A stretch of DNA of 64,000 nt from Corbicula japonica (taxonomy: Eukaryota > Mollusca > Bivalvia > Venerida > Cyrenidae): positions 35,528-99,527 of the forward strand of contig JAZAYU010001041.1 in the NCBI GenBank assembly GCA_038501625.1, in the 5' to 3' direction. This document shows positions 10,975 to 52,909 of the stretch, in pieces. Every line of letters starts with the position of its first letter. The stretch's first letter is position 1. A model generated the notes under the pieces. It ran no database searches, was not told the DNA's origin, and saw only the letters and a list, made by a program, of their open reading frames with translations. Made by a program: the position numbers and the translations under genes.

Positions 10975-12050
10975 TTCTGTCCAGAACACCCGAATTGGTA
11001 GTACCTGGTCAAAATGTGGCCCAAATTTTTATCCCTATGTGGTAATGAACAACTTATCAAATATAAAACTTGATTTATGAGTAACTGTGATAAAAATTTT
11101 CAAATTTAGTTCATTTTATTTGACTAAAATAATAAATAACAAGCAAACATGTAAATAATTTATTGGATTTCTCATTTCGTATCTATAATTAACCAAAAAC
11201 AAATTTGTAAATCAAAAAAACAATATTAACAAATGTAAATCTCACAGGCCTAATCAGCACTACTTTGATGTGATTTTAACAGTCCGACTCAAACTCACTT
11301 ATAAAATTATTTAATGTAGTGCACTAAATGGGCACTTATTACTACATTTCATTGCAAGAATTTGTAAACACAACTTAACATACAAAATAAAAAAAAACCC
11401 TCTTGTAAATAATTGAATATTTACACTGTAAGACAAATAAAAGCATTCTTTTAGAACAACATACTTATAAAACCTAGAATCTAGATGCAATGCAGGAAAT
11501 ATATACTGTGGTATCATTTAATTTCGCGGGGACAATTTTTGCATGAATGCTGCAAATAATATTTTGTTGCAAACATATTTTTCTGTAGACATATTAGTTA
11601 TAGTAAGAGTATATTAAGTGAAGTTTTAATAATTAAGAAACTCTAAGGGAGCATAGTGAAATTGGATGGAAAATTGTGCTGAAGACTTACATATAGTGAT
11701 TTTGCTGGGTTTTGAATTTCCCAGGTTAACCCTGGCATGAAATACATAAAATTTAAGCCCTCACAAAATATAATGACACCATAGTAGATCAATGCCAAAG
11801 ATTTTGACTTTTAAGAAAAGGACAGACACCCATACTTTAGGTCATGTGTCCTGGAATGCTAATTCACTAAATCACATGTAAGTATGTATATATAAATATG
11901 TCTAAATTTAGTGGCATTTTCCACTAGTATAATACAAATATTGCACAAATACTGTATAATGAAAATACTTTCACCACATTTTCAATCATAACTTTATATA
12001 CAAAGAACCTCATACAACTTTACTATCCTTCACTAGATGAAAACACCTTT
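10975..12050. other. Intergenic, nothing recognised
   Basis: AT-rich DNA with short random open frames only; no exon, RNA gene or delimited repeat was supported. Confidence 0.4.
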
Positions 12051-12056
12051 CATTAC

Positions 12057-12245
12057 ATGTGCAACCAGTGCAGATCTAGATCAGCCTTGCACATCCATCC
12101 CATCTGATCTGGATCTACACTGCTCACTTCTTGGTCAGAAATAACCTAATGAATCTTAATTTGACAAGTGTAAATGCAGAACTGACAACAGATGTGCTGG
12201 CTGATCTGGATCTACACTGCTCACACGTGGGGTAAGAATAAAGGG
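12057..12245. mobile_element. TTAA-MITE copy, ends decayed
   Basis: The copy has GCAACCAGTGCAGATC, CATCTGATCTGGATCTACAC, TTGGTCAGAAATAACCTAAT and CTGGCTGATCTGGATC in consensus order, ending near AATAAAGGGATAA. The head is lost. Confidence 0.75.
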
Positions 12246-12440
12246 ATAACAAAACAAACAGCTGAACAAGCTAACCTGGATTTGGTGCAAGTAAGTTCGC
12301 AATATGTAAAATGTCATTTAACAAAAACTTTACAATGTGTTATTATCTAAACAGGGAACCATGTAAACCGTGTCAAAATAAGCACAGATTGTTGTGAATG
12401 TACTTTTATTTAAAAAGTCGTCTTACGAAAAAATTCTGTG

Positions 12441-12586
12441 TCCAAGGTTATAAAACTGAGCATAGAAACCAGTCTCAAATCTCAAGCATCTGATTGGCTG
12501 AAATGGCGACTGGTCGCCATTTCAGCCAATCAGATGCTTGAGATTTGCTACTGGTTTCCAAGCTCAGCTTTAAAACCTTCAACCCA
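12441..12586. mobile_element. CCAAT-palindrome element
   Basis: A nearly perfect palindrome from CCAAGGTTATAAAACTGAG to the mirrored CTCAGCTTTAAAACCTT. Each arm carries AGCCAATCAG, which fits the NF-Y CCAAT consensus. Short open frames in it are artefacts. Confidence 0.85.
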
Positions 12587-12850
12587 GATCAGTCTACTCA
12601 ATGTCAAGCCACTTGTCATTGTAACATAAATCTAGCCTAAGCCATAACATCTATACAGTAGCAATCAAATAATACAGTAATCAAAATACTGTAAAAATAT
12701 TATACTCCATTCAAATAATTAATAAACATGTAGAAATATCAAAACAGTGAAATAATCAAAATAAATATGCTATGCTAATATCTGCTTGAAACTATGCTAA
12801 TATCTGTTAAAGATATACATTGGTTTCATTTTTACTTAACTAGCATGCTG

Positions 12851-12998
12851 TGCCCAAGATCATAAAACTAAATCTGGAGATCAGTCTCAAATCTCAAGCA
12901 TCTGATTGGCTGAAATGGCGACCAGTCGCCATTTCAGCCAATCAGATCCTTGAGATTTGAGACTGATCTCAAAACTTAGTTTTATGATCTTGTGCCCT
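12851..12998. mobile_element. CCAAT-palindrome element, CAAGATCATAAAAC subtype
   Basis: The same palindromic design with alternative ends (CCCAAGATCATAAAACTAAA and its mirror). The two CCAAT boxes face each other at the centre. Confidence 0.85.
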
Positions 12999-13000
12999 TT

Positions 13001-13070
13001 GCCCAAGGTTATAAAACTGAGCATGGAAACCAGTCTCAAATCTCAAACTTAGTTTTATGATCTTGGGCCC
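13001..13070. repeat. CCAAT-palindrome remnant with mixed ends and no centre
   Basis: The left end is of the AAGGTTATAAAAC subtype and the right end of the ATGATCTTGGGCCC subtype. The central CCAAT portion is missing. It abuts the 12851 copy and may be a deletion or recombination product. Confidence 0.7.
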
Positions 13071-13490
13071 TGAAACAGATGATCTACTACATTCCTCAAT
13101 GAAACAACAAACATGTCAAGAACCATCTTGCATTCAAATGAAGATGCAAAAAATGTGACAACTACATTTCAGAACAGAAGTTTGAGCCTTATGATGATAC
13201 TCTTTTCTTGTTATTCTCAATGCTAAAATACTTGTGATCTTAAGATTTAGCTGCAGGAATGATTAACAAAGCAATATGGCAGAATTGATGACCAATGACA
13301 TAAAAGTTCAGAACATGTGATCATCATACTCTCTAAGCTATCATTATATTCTCTAAGCCATGGTGTAAACTTCTGCTCAGTTTCAAAAATATTTTGTATA
13401 AATGGTCAATTACAACACCACAACAATTTACAACAAACAAGCTAACTGTAAAAAGGTTCAGAGGATTATCAGACTTTACTCCATATATTT

Positions 13491-13657
13491 AACAAATAAA
13501 ACATGGCATTGAGGGCAATATGCAAGTTTACGGACTGGTTGGTCAGACTGAGGAAGGTATATGGCCCGAAGCGCAGCTGAGGGCCATATACCTTCCGAGG
13601 TCTGACCAACCAGTCCGTAAACTTGCATATTGCCCTCAATGCCATGTTTTATTTGTT
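13491..13657. repeat. Long hairpin, ~83-bp arms
   Basis: The arms from AACAAATAAAACATGGCATT to GGTATATGGCCC are mirrored nearly perfectly on the right, around a short CGAAGCGCAGCTGA centre. It could fold into a long stem. Part of the same unit may extend to ~14010 (GGTCAATATAAGAATTATGG words), but no border is clear. Confidence 0.85.
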
Positions 13658-14078
13658 ATATTATACCGAATCTAAATTCTTTCATATCTTTTGTTGCTGT
13701 CATTTTTACTATAATTTGCTTTTAAATAATAATTTGATTTGTTCAGTGTGTAAAAAATCCCATACAGATTTTTTATTATTTACAAGCCATCAGGCATATA
13801 AAGCACGCCTTTTACTATTCCATTTTTGTTAATCAAATTAAATATTACTAGGCAACAGACCCGCACTTTATAAGATAATTATTCTTACATTAGATTCTGA
13901 AGTAATCAAAAACGGTCAATATAAGAATTATGGACCGGATAGCCGGTCAATATGCGATTTATGGACTGGATGACGTCATATTAAATACAGAAGGGCTTAT
14001 GCAAATGAGGTATAATATAGGCCTTTTATCACATGGGCAAATTCAGATCAGCCGGGACATCTCTGATCAGGACCTGTT

Positions 14079-14345
14079 CCCAAGGTTATAAAGCTGAGCA
14101 TGGAAACCACTCTCAAATCTCAAGCATCTGATTGGCTGAAATGGCGACTGGTTTGTACATGCTAAATAACTGGAAAAAACTAACTTACATGTACTTTAAA
14201 CTTTTTATAAATCACTGTCACTTTCAATTTTATTGTTAAGTGCGCTTACTGGTAGCTTGATATTGTCATCACATTTGGCATTCAGCCAATCAGATGCTTG
14301 AGATTTGAGACTGGTTTCCAAACTCAGTTTTATAACCTTCAGCCC
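14079..14345. mobile_element. CCAAT-palindrome element split by ~125-bp insertion
   Basis: The left arm (CCAAGGTTATAAAGCTGAG to GGCGACTGGT) and right arm (CAGCCAATCAGATGCTTGAG to TTTTATAACCTTCAGCCC) are separated by unrelated AT-rich DNA from about 14152 to 14280. The centre of the palindrome is lost or displaced. Confidence 0.75.
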
Positions 14346-14635
14346 TACTCTGTTTGCTTCTGTCAGTAATAACACAATAAATCTTAAAGCAAACCTTGAA
14401 CCTGATCAGACTGCAGGAGTGTGCCTCCTAATCACGATCTACACTGTTTGCCTATTTGATAAAGGAGTAAATATGAAGGAAAGGGTTTAACCCTTTCCTC
14501 CGTAGACACACCTTTATTGTTCGCTTTATGATTCATTAGGTTATTTTTTACCAAAATGCGACCAGTGCAGATCCTGATCTGGATCTCGACTGGTTGCACA
14601 TGCGTAAAAATGCATATAGATGGAGGAAAGAGTTA
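14340..14635. mobile_element. Two abutting TTAA-MITE copies
   Basis: A headless copy (TCTGTCAGTAATAACACAAT to GAAGGAAAGGGTTTAA) is followed directly by a shortened copy opening TTTAACCCTTTCCTCC and ending GGAGGAAAGAGTTAA at 14635. They meet at the TTAA word. Confidence 0.75.
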
Positions 14636-15167
14636 AACAACCAGACAATAGTCATAAGTGAAAACATCCTTAATTATTATACTTGCTTGTGTACATATGA
14701 CATACTCTATCATTAAACTAACATTTACATAACTTATTTATTTTGATAAATTTATTTTTACTTAGAGATTATATTTGATAATGCGATTTCTAACTATGCA
14801 TCTTTGGGGCAAGTCACCAGAAAATGCTCCAACGTAAAAGTTTTTGACATTTCAGTTGTTACCATCTTTGAGAAGAACTTACAATAATCTATTATTTTCT
14901 CATAACTTCTTTGTTAAATGATTTTGTAATACATTTTGAGTATATACTGTCATTTTTACTGACACACCACTATTAAAGCAACTTTATGACATAATTTCAA
15001 AGACTGAAGTCAACAGTACCAAGACACCTTTTTGCGGTGACATGTGCCGGTGACATGAGCTGAATCTTGAAGAAAATCACACTTAATGATAGCATTGACA
15101 AGGTCAGAAATATCACCTTTTTATTTACACACTGCATTAATGTTATTGACTATATGTTTCAGAATCT

Positions 15168-15316
15168 GTGTCTAAGGTTATAAAACTGAGCATAGAAACC
15201 AGTCTCAAATCTCAAGCATCTGATTGGCTGAATTGGCGCCCAGTCGCCATTTCAGCCAATCAGATGCTTGAGATTTGAGACTGGTTTCCAATCTCAGCTT
15301 TATAATCTTGGCACCT
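15168..15316. mobile_element. CCAAT-palindrome element
   Basis: A complete mirror structure with AAGGTTATAAAACTGAG on the left, both CCAAT boxes, and CTCAGCTTTATAATCTTGG on the right. The central word reads GGCGCCCAGTCGCC. Confidence 0.85.
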
Positions 15317-15389
15317 GGATTATTTACAGTTTTGAGAAAGAAAATCAAAATAGAATGTGGATTTCAGATTGTTTGCAAAACCAAGACTG

Positions 15390-16965
15390 CAGGCTGTCAA
15401 CCAGGTCATCTCCAAAATATAGGAAAAATATAGGAATATTTTTGCAACAAATATAGGAGTTTTTGGATGATTTTGAGGCAAAATATAGGAGTTTGGAACT
15501 GATAATAGTTTTATTTACTTGCACTTATAAAAATGATTTTCACATGTGAATTTACTGTTTCTACAATTATCAATGTCAAAAATGTCTGCTGTAAAAATGA
15601 TGAAAACCATTAACTTTAAGACCAGCATCATCAAGCACATCGCCAGAAATGAATGACCATTCAAACAAGGGGAAATGCAGAAAATGCATTAACAAAGCCG
15701 GATTTTTCAGTTTTAGTTTGTCTTCTATGATATATAGTACTGTACACAGCATCGACCCATCCACTCATAGTCATATTGCTTTGTGTGTAAAAATCTGGGT
15801 TACAATGCCAAAAAGGGTTCAGTCAAAAGTGACCCCATGGCCTTACTTTGGTCAAACTCTATTGAGAACCTGTAGGCAATACATCACACAAAATTATATG
15901 CCCTTCACTACTCTAGAAGTTCTGGAATATGATTCCATTTATTTATTTAATCTGCAAGGAACAGTAATGCATTCAAATAAGTTAGTTAACCTAAATACAA
16001 AGAATATTGCTAAAAGTTTCAAGAGAAATGATAAAAACTTATCAAGTTATAACCATAACTGAACTCTAATTCAAACTGCCATTAAATTTCTATACAAAAG
16101 CAATAATTTTCAAAAGCCAAAGTCTTCTTGGGAATAGATGGACATTATTCATTTCAGGTTCATTGAAGTTTAAGAGTAATTTAACTTTTATCCATTAAGT
16201 GGTTCCATAAAAACAATAATTTTAGAAAACTATGCAAATATTTTGCAGATTATCCTAATAAAAAAATTCTAAAGTTATCTCAATTTATTTAACAACCAGT
16301 AGTTGCAAATTATCAAATAATATTGTTTTTATTACCTCCCTTTATTTGACTTTGCCTTTTGAAAATTATTGCTTTTGTAAAGACACCTTCTTTTGCATAC
16401 ACTCTTTTCCAACAGAGTTTGATAACACTCTATATTTTGGATCAGAATCAGCTGAAGAATTCTTGTTCACAGTCAAGCATGTTTTTTCCCAGAATCCATC
16501 TTGACGTTTTAGACAACCACATACACCATACCAAATATAAGCTCTCTAGTCCTTGCAGTTGGTGAATAAAATTTAATGATCTTTAACATTTTTTGCATTT
16601 GGTTGCAACTGCAACAAGAATTCTGCATAGAAGTGAAAATTTGTTTTTGTTAGGTAAGCCTTAATACACAGAATCCTGCTACAAAGTTGTTAGAGAATCA
16701 GATAAAAACTTAAGAAAATGCCACCCCCCAAATTTTCACCAATCTAAAAGTTGAGTTTTGTTCTTGAAAAAAAAGAAAAAAGCAAAAGCAGTATCAAAGC
16801 AATATTTACTCTCTTCATTAATCGGAAAAAACAAATACTAAAAAATATAGGAATATACATAAAAATATAGGAGAAATATAGGAATATAGGAGGCTTTTCA
16901 GAATATAGGATTCTGATCCAAAATATAGGAGAAATATAGGAATATAGGAATCGGTTGACAGCCTG
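15390..16965. mobile_element. hAT-like element with CAGGCTGTCAACC ends and 6-bp duplication
   Basis: The terminal repeats CAGGCTGTCAACC and GGTTGACAGCCTG are perfect, and AGACTG duplications flank them (15384-15389 and 16966-16971). The ends are crowded with short direct subterminal words (AATATAGGAG-type, many copies). The 1576-bp interior has one 137-codon open frame on the plus strand (15649-16062) with no domain I recognise, so I treat the element as non-autonomous. CAG…CTG termini and a 6-bp duplication suggest a hAT-related group (inference). Confidence 0.8.
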
Positions 16966-17110
16966 AGACTGGAATATCATCATGAAAACAAACTTCCTGT
17001 TCTACGAACTGGCAAGAATGACATAAGGTGTGTTGAAAGAAAAGTGAGTTAAATGAAAATGGTTGAAATTAAATCTTAGCACCTTAACTATTTACTCCAT
17101 GGATATTGCT

Positions 17111-17408
17111 TGGCCCAAAATCATAAAACTAAATCTGAAGATCAGTCTCAAATATCAAGCATCTGATTGACTGAAATGGCGACCAGTCAGCATTTCAGCC
17201 AATCAGTACTGAAGGTTATAAAACTGAGATTGGAAACCAGTCTCAAATCTCAAGCATGTGATTGGCTGAAATGGTGAATGGTCGCCATTTCAGCTAATCA
17301 GATGCTTGAGATTTGAGACTGGTTTCCATGCTCAGTTTTATAACCTTCAGTACAGATCCTCGAGATTTGAGACTGATCTCAAATCTTAGTTTTATGATCT
17401 TGGGCCCT
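17111..17408. mobile_element. CCAAT-palindrome element with a second one nested inside
   Basis: The outer copy (CCCAAAATCATAAAACTAAA…ATGATCTTGGGCCC) is interrupted after AATCAGTA by a complete inner copy at 17209-17350 that begins CTGAAGGTTATAAAAC and ends GTTTTATAACCTTCAG. The outer copy resumes after a second TA (17351-17352). This self-insertion fixes the element at 142 bp with a TA target duplication. Confidence 0.85.
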
Positions 17409-17416
17409 TATATACC

Positions 17417-17835
17417 ATGTGCAACCAGTGTAGAGCCAGATTAGCATGCATATCTATGCATTGTGATCAGGATCATTCCTGTTTGCTTCTTGGTCATAAA
17501 TAACATAATGATGTTATTAACCCTTTCTGCCATATACACACCTTTATGGCATGGGTGAACGGTGTATATCCAGATCAGCCGGCACATCCTTGCCGTCTGA
17601 TCAGGATCTGCACTGTTCGCTATTTGATTTATTAGCTTATTTCTGACCAAAAAGCAACCAGTGCATATCCTGATCAGACGGCACAGATGTGCTGGCTGAT
17701 CTGGATCTACACTGGTCGCATATATGTAAAAATGCATATTCATGGAGGAAAGGGTTAAAAGCATCCTGATCAAACTGCATGGAAATGCTGGCTGACTGGC
17801 TTTACATTGGTCTCACATGGGATGTAAAACACATG
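17417..17835. mobile_element. TTAA-MITE copies, one complete (17518-17758)
   Basis: The complete copy runs from TTAACCCTTTCTGCC to GGAGGAAAGGGTTAA, with paired GATCAGCCGG/CCGTCTGATC and GATCAGACGG/CTGGCTGATC words, making it a double palindrome. Partial copies flank it on both sides. Confidence 0.85.
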
Positions 17836-17986
17836 GGGAAATAACTTTATCCATGGTGTAGAGGGTGAACACATAACAGATTTTAAACAAAGTATTAATG
17901 GAATGTATTATAAGTATATTGATAGCATTTTGATATTCTGCAGACTACTGATGTTTTATGTGAAATTTAAAAATGATGTATACAGG

Positions 17987-18091
17987 GTCCAAGATCATAA
18001 AAATTAGATTGAAGACCAGTCACAAATCTCTAGCATCTGATTGGTTAAAATGGAGACTGGTCTTCATTTTTAGTTTAATGTTCTTGGGCAC
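17987..18091. mobile_element. Short CCAAT-palindrome remnant
   Basis: Reads from GGTCCAAGATCATAAAAA to TTAATGTTCTTGGGC, with one CCAAT-type box (GATTGGTTAA) retained and the other eroded. Confidence 0.7.
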
Positions 18092-18354
18092 AGAAAGTAT
18101 AACATATTCCTGATTTTGTTAGTGTATGATATATGAACTATTTCTACTTTACAGATTGAGTTACACAAGAAAAAAACAACATAATACATGTAATATAGAC
18201 AATTCTTTACTGCTCATCAAATGGGAAAATGATCTGGATGCAAAACTTTACTGGCACATAGCCAGATAAATTAATGAAAAAAAGCTCTCCATTCTTTGAA
18301 TCTGAGCTTGTTCATTCTCAGATAGCAAATGTGACTAAAGCTGTGGTTAGTGTT

Positions 18355-18795
18355 TTAACCCATTCCTCCATGGGATATGGCATTTAATGCATGGACAAAC
18401 AGTGTAGATCCAGATCATCCAACAAAACCATGCTATCAAACCAGGATCTATACTGTTCGCCTTTAGATTCATTGTTATTTCGGCCAAAAAAGCAAACAGT
18501 GTAGATCCTGATAAGTTTGCAAAAATGTGCCGGCTGATCTGGATCTTTACTGTTCATCCATGTGATAAAAGATGTATCCACAGATTAAAGTGATCAAGGT
18601 TGACAGTAGAAATATCCAAACTCTGCTCAAGATACATCATTATTGAAGAGAAATACGGTGTAAATTTGTGAAAATTATGCCCAATTTTTTTAGATGAAAA
18701 AAAAAAATACTGATCCTTCAAAAAAAACCACACCAAAACTGTCTACACTGGTCGCCTATGCAATAAAGAGTGTGTCTATGGAGGAAATGGTTAAC
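18355..18795. mobile_element. TTAA-MITE copy expanded by internal insertion
   Basis: The head TTTTAACCCATTCCTCCATG at 18355 and tail TATGGAGGAAATGGTTAA at 18795 are both recognisable. Between the core words and the tail lies about 160 bp of unrelated AT-rich DNA. Confidence 0.7.
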
Positions 18796-18887
18796 CTGGC
18801 TCATCAAAAACTGCTGCCTATTATAACTGATGACAGTAGTGCTGATATCTGCTGTTAAGAAAATCACTAACCGTACTGTCCATTTGT

Positions 18888-19078
18888 TTATTATTTACTT
18901 AAAGAAATTAGAAACGCAACTTCTTTAAACAAGAAATACATTTCACGTTTAAAGAAGTTGCTTTTCTAATTTCTACAAATACATATTATAAAGTAAAAGA
19001 AATTAAAAAAGCAACTTCTTTAATCACGAAACATATTTTGTGTTTAAAGAAGTTGCGTTTCTAATTTCTTTAAGTATA
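18888..19078. repeat. Two tandem hairpins with AAGAAGTTGC arms
   Basis: Two successive inverted repeats each use GAAATTAGAAACGCAACTTC-type arms and the complement GAAGTTGCGTTTCTAATTTC, with short loops. Together they give four alternating copies of one ~25-bp word. Confidence 0.8.
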
Positions 19079-19933
19079 TATTAACATTTTTTTTTTGTAT
19101 GGTAATTATTGTTTAAGGTTTCAATCAACATGGTTAATTCTGATTTAACACCCTTCAAACAAAATGTTAACCATTTCTTTACATAACTGGTGTTGAAAGC
19201 TGACAAAGGTATGGATGAAAAATAAAGTTAGTGCAAGAAGTACAGGGTCACATGCAAGTTAAGGGCTGGTGAACTAGGGACTTTGGGATCACTATTTATA
19301 CTTCATATTTAGAAAGTTTTAACCCTTTAACAACTGAATGCATGTCACTGAAGCACCTTCCTTTCGATCTGAACCAATCCATAATGATGTTTTCAACAAA
19401 ACTCAACGACTGAAAAGTGAACAGTGTAAGCCTTGATTGGTCTTGCAGTCGTTCAAGCTGTTAGGATTTAAATTGGTTACAAATGACAAACAAACTGCTT
19501 ATCCCTTAAAGGGTTAAAATAGTGCAGCAAAATGCTGCTCTTAACTTCTATTCAATACATATGACTATAATATTAATTTCAATACATAGGACTACACTAT
19601 TAATCTATTAATTTGAGTTTCCTATGCTACATAAAGTATTACAGCACCTTTGTCAAAGCAGTAATGGTATGTTGAGCCCAAAGACGACGAATTGGACTTG
19701 TTTTACGTTTATGACATTTCTCTTCTTAAAAAGCCTTGGGTGATTCAATCTCAACAGGATTGAATAAGTCAATCTGAAGGACCCTTTTTTATAATTTGTC
19801 AAAGTATAAGTCCAAAATGATCCAGTTAAAATTGGAACAAAGTAGCTGTAAATTAGTATGTTACTCATCCTTGCAGATGTTGTCACATACCAGAGACCTC
19901 TTTTTGCTGTCTTTACTCTGAAGTGTTTTTGTT

Positions 19934-20046
19934 AATCCTTTCCTTCATATGAACGCTTTTTATGGCATGTGCAACCAGTGTAGATCCAGATCAGCCAGTA
20001 CACTGTTCGCCCAAGCCATAAAGGTGCATTTATGGAGGAAAAGCTT
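19934..20046. mobile_element. Short TTAA-MITE with internal deletion
   Basis: Head (TTAATCCTTTCCTTCATATG) and tail (TTTATGGAGGAAAAGCTTA) are present, with only the outer GCAACCAGTGTAGATC and ACTGTTCGCCC words between them. Confidence 0.75.
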
Positions 20047-20365
20047 ATGTAAAGGAATGTGAAATATAAATATTACAGTACTATCAAAATCTGTGTATAA
20101 TGTAAAGTATGATTATCAAAACAGTTTTCAATGCAAAAAGGCATGGAACATCTTTCTTATATTATCTTCAATGGGCCTGATGTTCAAAACATTATCTGAT
20201 AGTTAACCTTATTAAGTGACTCAAGCTTTACCTAATGGTTAACCTAAACAATGGCTAAAACATTTAATATCAAGAAGCTACTGAGACTTTATCGAAACTT
20301 TTCAAATATCTTGTGGTCCCCGAAGATTTAAGTATTCCTCAAAAATAAAATGGAATTTCTATACA

Positions 20366-20371
20366 TTTATT
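20366..20371 (-). terminator. Candidate poly(A) signal of KIAA0930
   Basis: AATAAA occurs on the minus strand about 200 bases past the KIAA0930 stop codon. Use is inferred from position only. Confidence 0.5.
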
Positions 20372-20570
20372 GCATGTATTTGTAAAGCTTAAAATGTAAG
20401 TTTTATCTTTCAAAAAGGTATTTAACAAACAGATAACATTGTGAACACCTGGACCCTGGTAGTCTGGAACACATATCACAAATGGTTTTCCTGATTGGTG
20501 TAGGAACAATTTTGGTAGGGGTGTATACTGAGTTTATGGCACATGTGGACTTGTCCATGGGCGTCTCTGC

Positions 20571-51143
<30,573 letters not shown>

Positions 51144-51249
51144 GTTTACTTCCGAGGGACAGTACAGTGAAGGATTTTGGCAAAAAACCAAATTAAACGA
51201 AACGAAACGTAATGAAAAAAAAGGCTTCACCGCGATTTCACTACTTCAG

Positions 51250-52670
51250 TAGTCAAACATCTGAATCTGCCAAACACTCCAATCCCTCTTAACAGAGTAT
51301 TATGTGGAGTGCGCTGTCAGAAACTTTGGGAGTAATATTAGATTATAATGTTTTGGGAATACTAATTTTCATAGATGTTTGGGTTGGTTTCTGCACCTTA
51401 ACAGCTAAAAGAAGTGTCATGAATATTAAATTAAAGAAGTCTGATAAGGTTTACAAGCAAATTGCTTCCATGGTGCTACAATAAAAGATGAAAGATATAT
51501 GTTGGTTGAATGATGAAAAAACAAATGATCTGATGGAGGTGATGGACAAGTTTATGGTGGTGGTTGATGATCATTTGTAGCACTCTGGTTAGAAGCAGAG
51601 GCTATACAGCTTGGCATTGAACATTCATAACGACCGAATAAGAGTCAAAGAAATAGTCGTATCCATAAAAACACAGCATCTACACAGAACGAAAATGAGA
51701 GAAGAAAAAAGAATGCGTTTATAATGTGATAAAAAATTCACAAACGACACCGAATCACGGTCTTTACTTAAAGGTCGATCGCCGATACGGCACATACTAT
51801 ACCAGATTGGCGGACGTTACGGCCCCGACTAAAAGACGATAGGACTTCAAATTCAAAACGAGTGAGACCATATAAGACAGATATCTTTAGCGTGTTAATT
51901 GTTAAAGACGATGCGGCCAGGATAAACAGATGTTACAGCCTTGACTCTTACTCGGTCGTTATCTATGATTAAACGACTGTTGTAAACCAATCTGATTAAA
52001 ATGATCCCCTTAAAAACCGCAACGCTTTCAGGATCTGACGACGAGTAACTAAAACGTGCTTTTATCGGGTCTCACTGTTTGCCGACTAGAACCGACTAGA
52101 AGTTTATTTTAATAAATAAACAGACTAAAATGGGTAAATATGAAGAATGACATGATTATAAATGTATATTAATTAAAAAAAATGTTCTTCATGACGAAAT
52201 CGACCTTGATAATTGATTATAAACGTTCGCGTACCGACCAGAGAATTTACCGACTAGAGAATTTACCGACTAGAGATTGTGTGTAGAGCTATATTTAAAG
52301 AACAAATTCCGCTCAACCTGCTTTTTATATCTTAACATAATTTCTCAAATAATCATTTCTTATTAAAATGAAGGAGATTATTTATACTTTTTTAAAATTT
52401 AAAAATTAACACCGACAAGAATCGACAAAGTATGTGTGTACCGACTATAACTTACAGAATAGGTGTATGACAATACCGACTACTCACGTAATTTTACCGA
52501 CTAGAATACTGATTGATAATAAGTTTGTATTAAGAATAATTTATGTATTGTTTAAACCTATTTCGACTCCGCGAGTCTCATCAGGTGGTGGCCTATGCAG
52601 CAAGTTGCAAAGACAGATTTCCCCACTATAGGTTTTTTTAAATTTAAAAATAAAAATAAAATAACAATAA
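51250..52670. other. Upstream of KIAA0930; ACCGACTAGA words, no gene seen
   Basis: The word ACCGACTAGA recurs loosely between 52080 and 52505. No exon or RNA gene was recognised. The KIAA0930 promoter should be in the part closest to 51.2 kb. Confidence 0.4.
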
Positions 52671-52685
52671 AAACACACATCCAGA

Positions 52686-52870
52686 CTTACGGGCTTTTCA
52701 GGGCCGCGCCAGAGGTCATCGTGTGTATGTATACATATTATTGTACATTTATTTTCTGTACTTCGGTGTTAACTGACGGGCTTTTCAGGGCTGCGCCAGA
52801 GGTCACCTTTTCTGCGATTTGCATATAGGTGTTAACTTACGGGCTTTTCAGGGCCGCGCCAGAGGTCACC
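52686..52870 (+). repeat. Three spaced copies of a GGGCTTTTCAGGGCCGCGCC word
   Basis: A ~33-bp GC-rich word, ACTTACGGGCTTTTCAGGGC then CGCGCCAGAGGTCA, occurs at about 52686, 52774 and 52838, separated by unrelated AT-rich sequence. The copies are nearly identical. Confidence 0.85.
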
Positions 52871-52909
52871 TTATGCTGTACTCATGTAGCTACTAACCCT
52901 TTGAACCAA

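Noticed and set aside
12438..12629. Small ORFs in the CCAAT-palindrome elements (also 14305, 61540 and the 61132-61473 minus frame)
   Set aside because: They are produced by the palindrome sequence itself, and the 61540 frame differs from the POLR2L frame that follows it.
15649..16062. 137-codon plus-strand ORF as a host gene
   Set aside because: It lies wholly inside a delimited transposon and has no recognised domain; kept only as a note on that element.
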